Made by a program: the position numbers and the translations under genes
Shown: one piece after another, positions 56,089 through 64,000 of the stretch
Numbering within the stretch: the stretch's first letter is position 1
How the letters are laid out: every line of letters starts with the position of its first letter
Notes under the pieces: generated by a model
Databases searched by the model: none
Seen by the model: the letters and a program-made list of their open reading frames with translations, nothing else
What the model was told of the DNA's origin: nothing
DNA from: Diaporthe sp. PMI_573
Taxonomy: Eukaryota > Ascomycota > Sordariomycetes > Diaporthales > Diaporthaceae
DNA length: 64,000 bases
Reading direction: 5' to 3'
Assembly (NCBI GenBank): GCA_021399435.1
Contig: JAJTUP010000002.1
Span: 2,914,001-2,978,000, forward strand

Positions 56089-57475
56089 TCACCTTGGGCC
56101 CAGCTTCTCCAGCACCCTGGTGCCCTGCTCCTCCCACTCCTGCTTGGTGATCCACATGTTCTCCTTGTCGGCCATGATGTTGGCCAGCACCGCTCCTCCC
56201 AGGAACACCATGTGTCGCCTCCTTGGCGGGTCCTCTATCCTGACCTTGAACTTGCTCAGCCGCTCCGGGTTGTTGCCCAACACCCGCGTCAGCCACAGCT
56301 GCTTGATCTCCTTCTCCAGCCGCGACGGCAGCCCCGGGTACATGCTGCTCCCCCCCGACAGGACGATGGCCTTGAACAGGCTGGAACGCACATCCACATC
56401 CGCAGCCTGGATCGTGTTGAACAGGAACTCGGCCATGCCCGGCTGCTCGCAGTCGACCAGGTGCGGCTGGAACAGGCACTCGGGCGCCTCGAACCGCTCG
56501 CTGCCGACGCGGACGACACGGCCGTCGGGCAGGGTGTAGCTCTCTACCAGCACCGTGGTGTCCTCGCTCAGGCGCTTGTCCAGCTCCAGGTCGTAGCTCA
56601 CATAGCACAGCTTCTCCTTGATCTGGCGAACGGTCTCGAAGTCGGCCGTCCGGTTGAGCGCGTAGCCCCTGCGCAGGAGCAGGGCGATGAGGTTGCGCGT
56701 GACGTCTCGGCCGGCGACGTCGAGCCGGCGCGTCAGGTGGTTAAGGACAACGGATTCGTAGACGGGGACGATGTGGGTGACGCCATCGCCCGAGTCGACC
56801 ACGACACCGGAACTGAGACCTGTACAACGATGCGATGGTCAGACACTTGCCAGCAGGCTTGACCTGGTGTGTGGCTGCTCGTAGTTGACAACATACCTTG
56901 TGCGTACAGTGCCAGCACGGCCTGGATGGCAACGTAGACACCGCCGAAGCCGTAGCGGTCAAACATGACCTCGCACATCTGCTCCCGGTTCTTGAGGGGG
57001 TTCATGGGCGGCTCGGTCAGCAGGATCTTACGGCCTGTGGTGTCGACCTTCATCTTCTCGTTGAAGGTGTAGTCCCACAGGTGCTGCATGTCGTCCCACT
57101 TCTTGACGATGCCGTTCTCCATGGGGTAGGATATCTGCAGCATGGTACGGGCGGCGGCCGCCTCGTCGCCGCACATGATGTCCTTGATGACCATGTCGCT
57201 CTCGCCGGCACCCTTCTCCTCGGTACGCAGGATCGGCCGGCCTACGATGGAGGGGTATTGGAACTCGGGGAAGTTTTGGGCGGCATAGCCGACCTTGAGG
57301 AATCCGGTACCGCCATCGAGGACTGGGCAGAGGGGAAGGCTGTTAGCGATGCGCGGTGAGAGCAGACAATGGGTGCACGGTGTGGTGGTGGTGGGACTTG
57401 CAGCCCAGTTCTGGGTCTTGCAGCAGGGCTGGGAGCAGGCAGGGGGGGCATACCGATGGGAGGAGGGTTGGCCAT
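56089..57475 (-). CDS. arp2: Actin-related protein 2 (Arp2/3 complex)
   Basis: Predicted 392 aa from exons 57475-57454 (22 nt), 57322-56897 and 56819-56089. Introns are 131 and 77 nt, both phase 1. The tiny first exon gives MANPPPI and joins to [14 protein letters not shown], the conserved Arp2 start. Seen: [53 protein letters not shown] rebuilt across intron 2, [19 protein letters not shown] and [13 protein letters not shown]. Length and motifs match Arp2. Family knowledge: with Arp3 it forms the pseudo-dimer that nucleates branched actin at endocytic patches. Divergent from the racemase-like gene. Confidence 0.96.
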
Positions 57476-58063
57476 CTTGACGGTGACGGTGAGGCACGAG
57501 GCCGGGACAGATCAACGCTGCTGGGCACCTGTGGTGATTCGAAGGGAGCAGCCTGACGGTGCTGTGGGCGTCGACAATGAGTGTGGGCGTGGTTGTCGGG
57601 TTCGGAGTCGGTGGTCGGTGTGTTGGGAGCTCACGATGGTTGGCGTACTGCTAGCTGGCAATGACGGTCGGCGGTCGCAGAAGTGGGGTGCCTTCAGGGG
57701 AGAGTCGATTCCATGCCAATGTCGGCGGGCCATCGTCAGCGACCAACGCGGCAGCATTGGCAGCAGGCAGCGGCTCAGGGGACGGGACTCTGGTGGCTGC
57801 AGCCCTTCTGCAGTGGCGCAGGCCTGCAGGGGATTGGGCAAGCACCTGACCCCACCTTCCTCATCAAGTACCTAGGTACCTACCTAGGTACCGACGTCCT
57901 TACCCATGGAGCAGCTATAGAACCTTGCCCTGTGGTTTGTCGTCGGTTGGATTCCTCGACGATTTTGCTTCTCACCACCATCACCACGTCATTCTCTTTT
58001 GGTCGTTGTTACGATATTGTATATCTTTTCCCTCCCAAACAAGTCACCTAGAGCGCTTCCAAG
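57476..58063. promoter_or_regulatory. Bidirectional promoter between arp2 and racemase-like gene
   Basis: A 588-bp interval between two divergent starts. It carries a doubled palindrome, CCTAGGTA repeated, at 57869-57892; related sequences occur at 7849-7866 and 50142-50151. A pyrimidine-rich leader precedes 58064. Confidence 0.45.
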
Positions 58064-59090
58064 ATGACGACCCGACTTGTGAGGAAGAACATTCGCCTCC
58101 TGGTCATCAACCCCAACTCCTCCCATGACATGACCCATGGAATGGAAACAGCAATTAGGTCTATGGATATGCCAGATGTATGAAGAACACTTCCTAGCCA
58201 CAAGATGGTCTGGTCAGATTTCCAGGGCTCAAGATGGGACGAACCGAGGCGGTCCAAAATTGTGAGGTGATCTATAACTCTAGATATGCTTACTGTCCAT
58301 TGTGGTATGGTACTCAGAAATGTTGTTGAGTCTGGATCTTGGCTGTCCCATCTTTCGCTGCCTCAAACCTACCAGCCATATTCTATCTCTTGCTTCTGGG
58401 ATCACCCAGACTGATGACCGTGCCTCCTCCAAACAGACAGTGGAAATCACAATGTACACCGCGCCCGAGGAGAGCCCAGCGAGCATCAACGACGCCGACG
58501 ACATCAACGCCAGCACCGAGATCGTATGGGCCAACCTGGAGGCGACGGGACTGCTCAATGACTACGACGGGGTTCTCATCGCCTGCTACAGCAAGCACAC
58601 GCTAGTCGAGCAGATCCAGGCCAGGCACCCGTGCCTTCCCGTGACAGGCATCTTCGAGGCCAGCGTGCTCGCGTCGCTGCCACTCGTGAAGGCTGGGCAT
58701 GGCTGGGGCATCGTCACGACGGGGAAGTTCTGGGAGGCCCATCTGGCCGACGCCATCACATCGTTCCTGGGCGGGGCCGCCGGCAGCTTCCTGGGCGTGC
58801 ATTCCACCGGGCTGGCGGCCGGCGACTTCCACGGCGACGTCCCCCCGGAGGTGATCAGGGATAAGCTCAAGGCGGCCACCAGGCGCCTTCTGACTGAGGG
58901 GCTGCCGGACTGCATCCTGATGGGGTGCGGTGGCATGGCCGGCCTGGAGGAGGTCGTCCGCGAGGCTGTACGGGAACTGCTGGGCGAGCAGGTGGCGAAG
59001 GCTGTGTATGTGGTTGATGGAGTGAGGGCGGGCGTGGGCGTGGTTGAACAGATGGTTCGCAGCAAGAGAATGTTTCAGATCTCTTCCTAG
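58064..59090 (+). CDS. Asp/Glu/hydantoin racemase family protein (Dcg1-like)
   Basis: Predicted 255 aa from exons 58064-58177 and 58437-59090 (259-nt intron, phase 0). Seen: N-terminal IRLLVINPNSSHDMTHGM, then TVEITMYTAPEESPASIND after the intron. First catalytic-type Cys in GVLIACYSKHTLV, PVTGIFEASVLASLPLV, GIVTTGKFWE, and second Cys in CILMGCGGMAGLEE. These are the two-cysteine acid-base pair and framing motifs of the hydantoin/aspartate racemase superfamily; length is normal. Family knowledge: members racemise hydantoins, Asp/Glu or related acids; yeast Dcg1 sits in the allantoin gene cluster. The exact substrate is unknown. Its partners here are two sugar transporters and an NmrA-type reductase. 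Confidence 0.9.
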
Positions 59091-59380
59091 AGATAATGTA
59101 AACTCCTGTGCTCCGGATACGTCGTGGGCATTGCATCATTCGTTCAGGCACCCGCATGCATATTACGGAGTCTACTTTCTTCAGCAGCACAGCAGCACAG
59201 CATCATGAACTGTCCGCATCGCACTGTAGCAGCTGATTCTTTGTTTTGAATCATGAACACATCTCATAGAGCGCGTTTAAAAACTGATATTGGTTCATTA
59301 ATACGTAATCATTGCGATGGGGTCAGCCCAAGACTGTTCGTTCCGTAGGTCAATTTCAATTACACACTCCGCTCACCTCA
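59091..59380. other. Convergent spacer
   Basis: The 290-bp spacer between the racemase-like gene and the sugar transporter is taken up by their 3' flanks. Nothing else is seen. Confidence 0.5.
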
Positions 59381-61031
59381 CTAATCCAGCCGTCTGGTCC
59401 TCCCCCATACCTCATCGGCGTCCTTCTTGCCCTTTGTCTCGGGCACCTTGGTTGAGATAAACAGGGCAAAGAGCGCGGCAAAGCCCGCAAAAATGAAGTA
59501 GACCCATCCACCGCGGCCACCCAGCCAGTTGTTCAGCGCCGTGTTGATGATGGGGAAGAACTGCGCCACAAGGAAGGTAGCCGTGTAGTTAGTAGCCAGA
59601 CACCAACTCTGCGTCGCGCCGACAGCCTCCTGGCCCACCAGCTCCGACGCAAGGATGAACGGCACAGGGCCCAGGCCGACGGCGAAGAAGGCCACGAAGA
59701 AGGCGACCGCGAGGGCCGACACGATCTTGAATCCCGCGAGGATCGAGATGGCCAATACCAGCGAAGACGCCCCTTGGCCAACGATGGAGACGAGCAGGCA
59801 TGTCTTGCGGCCCCACTTGTCCGGGAGCGGCGAGCACGCCGCGGTCATGACCAGGTTAACGGTCGAGACGAGGATCGTGAGCACAATTGAGCTCAGGGGC
59901 AACAGCCCGTTGAGCAGCGCCACCGAGTACATCACTATCGAGTTGATGCCACACAGCTGTTGGGCAAACATGACCCCCATGACCGCGATCATAGCAGGCC
60001 GGTACAGAGGGTCATTGAGCGCCTGCATGACCCCGATGTGCTGGACCTCGTCCTTGTTGTCCGGGACGAGCGACGCACCCCCCTCTGGTGGCTCTAGCAG
60101 GCCCGTCTCCTCGCCAGTAACGTTCTTACTGGAACCGGCGCCCCAGAGCGCGACCTCGCCATCAATGTCGAAATTTCGGCCCCGAATGCGCTGCAGAATC
60201 TTCCTGCCGGCCACGACGTCGCCCTTGACCGTCGCCGTCCAGGCGGGGCTCTCGGGGACCAGGAAGGTTAGCAGAATCTGTGCGGCGGCGATGATGCCGC
60301 TGATGCCCAGGATCCAACGCCAGGCGGCCCCGTGGCTCAGGAAGTAGCCCAGCACCTGTGCGGTCAGAATTCCCGTATTGCAACTGATCTGGGTGAAGGC
60401 GCCGAAGAAACCCCTCTCGGCGGGCGGGGCCACCTCGGAGATGTAGAGGGGGACGATGACGGTGCTCGCGCCGGAGCCGAGCCCCGAGACGAAGCGCCCG
60501 AGTGCGATGACCCAGGCTGCGCCGGCGACGGCCTCGATGCTGGCGCCGATGACGAAGGTGATGGCTGTCATCTGAATGGACAGCCAGCGGCCCTTCTTGG
60601 AGGTTATGGGCCCGGATGCCAGGGCACCGATCAGACCGCCGATGGTGAAGATGGACGACACTATGGCAAATGTCGGCTCGTTCATGGGTATGCCTTTGCA
60701 TGCATCCTCGTGTTTCTTAAAGGTGTAGCTCGATATGCCGGCGGCGACACGGGAGAGGGCACCCGAGGGCACAGTTTTATCGTCCTCGCAAGTGATGGCA
60801 TGCTGTGGCGCATTCAACTCGGACTGGGTGCATGAGGAGGACAGGTCAGCTGGAGGACTAGGGAAGGTCGGAGGTCAAGGCATGGGAGGGAAGGGCTCCT
60901 GCGCGAGGGGGGGGGAACTGTACCAAGTGATAGCCAAATTGGAACGGGCCGAATGTTGCGATGAAGATCAGCAGAATGAGGTACGGCGATACATCGTGAG
61001 CAAACTGCCCCAGACCTCCGGAGCTCGGCAT
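59381..61031 (-). CDS. MFS sugar transporter
   Basis: Predicted 516 aa from exons 61031-60924 and 60823-59381 (100-nt intron, phase 0). Seen: MPSSGGLGQFAHDVSPYL, GPFQFGYHLSELNAPQ across the intron, ASGPITSKKGRW (motif A position), GRFVSGLGSGASTVIVPLYI with SEVAPPAERG, WRWILGISG, VPESPAW, GINSIVMYS, PDKWGRK, SELVGQEAVGATQSW and a C-terminal VPETKGKK. These are the standard sugar-porter motifs in order. The CxxxR-like QQLCGIN region resembles hexose carriers of the Vps73/yeast YGL104c-like group. Located in the plasma or vacuolar membrane, proton-coupled; substrate unknown. Confidence 0.93.
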
Positions 61032-61608
61032 GGTCGTTGTCGAAGTCGGGGTGGGAGCAGAGGTGGGACGGGGTGCAGGTGCAATCGTAGGTGTTCAGCA
61101 TCCGCACTCAACTGAATGGTCGATATCCGAAGCCAAGTCTAGCAAGTGTCACGGGGGATGTCGATCTCGCAGTGTCGCAGAACAATACTGTGGTATATCA
61201 ACCGACAGGTGTCAGACAACTTAATCTCCAGCAGATAAAGGGCTGAAGATTCCAGACTACATGTTAAGGGTAGGCGTAGCTGAGGAATGCATGATGAGGA
61301 ATGGCTATTCCAAAGCGTTGCTGTTGTCGTTCCAGTGTCCCGTTGAAGAGCTGACGCGTGGCCGACGTCCCTTCGGAGGGGTCCCGCGGACGGTTAGCTC
61401 CGGCTTGGCAGAATTCCCTGCCCAGCCTTGCTAAGGGCTCTTTCCGACCATCAGCACTGATCATGTCCAATGCTCTATCACACGTAGAAGCAGCAGCACA
61501 TCATGATTCTCGACTTCTCATACACTAATTGATATCTGAGCAGGGCTGACACCACGGCAGGTGCAAGCGATGTCTCCCGAAACGACCGGGGCGTGCCCAG
61601 GTTGAGCT
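61032..61608. other. Intergenic spacer
   Basis: Upstream region of the sugar transporter and 3' flank of the reductase. No gene is seen. Confidence 0.5.
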
Positions 61609-62635
61609 TCACTGTCCCCCAAGGATTCTCTTCAGGATAACCTGCAAAGACTCTGTGTCGCCGAGCTTCACTCCGATGGCCTCGTTGTCGGTTTTTTCGT
61701 AGAGAGTTCCTCCCTCGGCCCAGATGCGCCTCAGGGTGAGGACCGTGGCCTTCGCATGGCCCTCCTCCCAGCGCTTCTTCTCCTCTGCCCTCAGCTCGTC
61801 GAGGGTTATGTGGTTGACCTTCCACTTGGCCCCCGTCTGCTTCTCGTATTCTGCAAGGACCTGGTTCGGCGTGACCTCGAACGAGTTCACCTTGAGTGCC
61901 TTCCCAGCCGCAGCCTCCGGGTGCTGCAGGGCCGCGGCCACCAGTTTCCCAACGCTGCGTCATCGCGTCAGTCGGCTGTCGGGTGAAATAGATGTAGCAG
62001 CTCGTAGCCGGGGGAGGGGAGAAAACTTACTCAGGCATGGTCGTGAACCCGACCTTTCCATCCGCCTCGACCAGCCACGCCTCCTTCTTGGGCACGTCGA
62101 ACCCCGTCCCGATGTCTATGCCCTGCGGTCGCTCGACCCAGGACTCGAAGTAAGGGCCCGTCACGACATAAGTGACCTGCACATTCCTGACCTCCTCCCC
62201 GATGAACTTGCGCACCTTGAGCTTCTGCTGGTGCGGCTTCTCGTCCTTGCTCTGCGGGCCGTGCTCGATATCGGTGCCGTACTCGGACGGGAAGAACCAC
62301 TTGACCGTGTCCGACTTGTCCGCCCACCTGATCAGCTCGATCTGCTTGGCGATGGCGCCGCGCCCGAAGGCGCTGATGACCGTGTCGATCTTGTGGTCCT
62401 TGTATGCCGCGCTCACGTCGGCCTCGGAGTCGACGTCGCCGACGACGACGGTCACGTTGCCGGCCCTCTTCCACTTGTCCAGGAGCTCGCCCTTGGTGTT
62501 GACCGTGTTGGTGGACGTGAAGATGGTGACGTGGTTGAAGGCGGGCTGGGCGGCAATGACCGTCTCCGTGATGAAGGTGCCGATGAAGCCAGTGGCTCCA
62601 AAGATAAGGATGTTGGATGCTTTGAGTGAAGCCAT
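61609..62635 (-). CDS. NmrA-like / isoflavone-reductase-family oxidoreductase
   Basis: Predicted 316 aa from exons 62635-62031 and 61954-61609 (76-nt intron, phase 2). Seen: a Rossmann fold with NILIFGATGFIGTFITETV (GxxGxxG) near the N-terminus, VVVGDVDSEADV, DTVISAFGRGAIAKQ, VKWFFPSEYGTDIEHG, VTGPYFESWVERP and a C-terminal SFEVTPNQVLAEYEKQTG. This is the atypical short-chain dehydrogenase group that includes isoflavone reductase, phenylcoumaran reductase and fungal CipA. The fungal members use NADPH on aromatic or small carbonyl substrates, or act as redox sensors. Substrate not inferable. It is in the same orientation as both neighbouring transporters. Confidence 0.9.
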
Positions 62636-63559
62636 ATTGCAGTTGTTCCTAGACGATGCAGAGAGCCGTTCCAATGACGTGCATCCAGGGAATTCGCCCA
62701 GAGAATGGTTTCCGCAGTAATTGTATCTCACAATCTTGAACACGCCAACTTAATCAAGTCAATGATCTGGAATATCTTCACAGAGGCCGGGGTCCTTGGG
62801 TGGAGAGGTTGCGTGAGGTCGCAATTGTTGCAATGCGATGCCGGGATGGTGCAAGCGTCTGGACGAGAAAGACGTAACCGGGGAGGGATCGGGCTCACTG
62901 CTCTACAGATGCGGGTGAGATCTTCTCAACTCAAAATACACGTCTACTCTACCGAATTCAATATCAGCTAAAACGACTGATCGTCTCCTGGGCACAACTA
63001 GCCTTTGTTCTTCCGTCATCCAGGCTCAGGCCTCACAATTGAACGCAACAAGTCACGCAGTCGGGAGGCTCCGGACACTTGCGGCACTTCGGAACACAAG
63101 TGGAGCACTTCGGCACCCCGAGCCCGCCCGATTTCTCACTACTTCCGTCTTCCGGATCCGCCGGACTCGAAGTCTCAATCACAACGTACCAAACATTTTC
63201 TGGGAAAGAGAAAAGTGTGCTACAGGCTAGTAGCTATGCACGTCTAGCCCCTCGGGCCTCATTTTTCCCACGTTAAGATAAAGTCTGCTCAGATACAGCG
63301 TAATCAAAAATGGACACTTACTTGTTTGATTGTGGTGGCTTGAGATGGTCACAGATGAGACGGCTGAGTGAAAAATGTGCAGGACTCTTCAAGCATTCCA
63401 CACGTGCAGTATGTCCAGATCTGTCTGGACACGATGTAGGGAAGCTCACATTTCCTTCACATGCAAGCAGTCTCACATTGAAATAAAGTCTATTGTTCTA
63501 ATTACAAGGCCGAAGGGTATCCCCTTCCTATGTTGATATAGTATAGTAACCATAACTCT
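62636..63559. other. Intergenic region
   Basis: Promoter of the reductase and 3' flank of the partial transporter. The sequence is moderately AT-rich near 63480-63560. No gene is supported. Confidence 0.5.
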
Positions 63560-64000
63560 CTATGCTGACCTAAACGGACCACCAGGCGAGCCAGCCTCGC
63601 CCTCTTTGGCCCTCTCCATATCCACGGGCGAAGACGCCCTCGACCTCCTCAGGGTCTGCGTGTCGCTCGAGTCGAGGTCAACCTTTGCCTTCCAGCCCAT
63701 CCACCAGTGGCCGGCAAACAGCTCTTCCATCCTCTCCATGGGCACGGCCTTGGTCTCGGGGGCCCAGAGCCCCAGTATGACCAGCCCGACGGCGCAGATG
63801 CAGGCCCAGAACACGTACGCGCCCCAGATCTTGAGGCTTACGAACAGGTTGGGCGTGACCCTGACGACGGCGAACTGGAACAGCCAGTGCACGGCCATGT
63901 TGAAGGCGTAGCAGACGCTGCGGATGCGCGTGGGGAAGATCTCGGTGCCGTACAGGTACTGCACCGTGCAGAGGCCGATGGACCAGCCCACGGCGTAGAT
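63560..64000 (-). CDS. MFS sugar transporter, 3' end (cut by window)
   Basis: The last 146 or so codons of a gene whose 5' part lies beyond the right edge. Seen: a final transmembrane region with GWSIGLCTVQYLYGTEIFPTR, where EIFPTRIRS is the sugar-porter loop motif. WGAYVFWACICAVGLVI and the post-helix motif APETKAVPMERMEELF follow, then a hydrophilic tail with FAGHWWMGWKAKVDL and a Ser/Arg-rich end. These are the C-terminal signatures of fungal hexose/lactose-type permeases. The frame is open to the edge. Confidence 0.85.
   Translation of the reverse strand: MYAVGWSIGLCTVQYLYGTEIFPTRIRSVCYAFNMAVHWLFQFAVVRVTPNLFVSLKIWGAYVFWACICAVGLVILGLWAPETKAVPMERMEELFAGHWWMGWKAKVDLDSSDTQTLRRSRASSPVDMERAKEGEAGSPGGPFRSA

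Noticed and set aside
56012..56862. Long frames overlapping arp2 on both strands
   Set aside because: They are shadows of the conserved Arp2 exon.

Overview
The window is nuclear DNA from a filamentous ascomycete, most likely a Sordariomycete. Genes carry short (about 50-150 nt) GT-AG introns with CTAAC/CTGAC-type branch sites, the core proteins (Ssn3/CDK8, Cyp6, Arf6, Arp2, Sgf29, a Zn2Cys6 factor) are of the Pezizomycotina type, and intergenic regions are long. The order cannot be fixed from sequence alone. No rRNA, tRNA, CRISPR array or virus-like gene was seen.

Layout. 1-5083: no supportable gene. 5084-6733: a 12-exon gene for a secreted-looking Pro/Ala-rich protein built from micro-exons of 30-56 nt, the most unusual object here, followed by an AT-rich island (about 7415-7800). 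8571-10303 (-): MFS transporter. 12700-14129 (+): PP2C phosphatase of the pyruvate-dehydrogenase-phosphatase type. 14809-17790 (-): 8-exon oligopeptide transporter with a 14-nt exon. 18752-19922: an intact-ended, internally deleted hAT transposon with perfect 8-bp target duplications. 19931-26530: gene-poor. 26531-27067 (+): small conserved-looking protein. 27812-29242 (+): Cyp6/PPIL4-type cyclophilin-RRM protein. 29243-37589: 8.3 kb without a recognisable gene, ahead of a Zn2Cys6 transcription factor (37590-39565 +). 43340-44763 (-): mannose-6-phosphate isomerase. 46614-48095 (+): SAGA subunit Sgf29 with a large RE/RD repeat tract. 50271-50999 (+): Arf6. 52337-53878 (-): Mediator kinase Ssn3. 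56089-57475 (-): Arp2. 58064-64000: Asp/Glu/hydantoin racemase-like protein (+), sugar transporter (-), NmrA/isoflavone-reductase-like oxidoreductase (-) and the 3' end of a second sugar transporter (-).

The middle of the window is housekeeping: transcription (Sgf29, Ssn3, Zn2Cys6 factor), RNA/chromatin-linked prolyl isomerase (Cyp6), actin and membrane traffic (Arp2, Arf6) and cell-wall sugar supply (PMI). The two flanks are accessory: the micro-exon gene, AT-rich island, transporters and hAT element on the left, and a small transporter-enzyme group that may act on one imported compound on the right. Exon joins were deduced by hand from splice signals, reading phase and family conservation; none has transcript support here.
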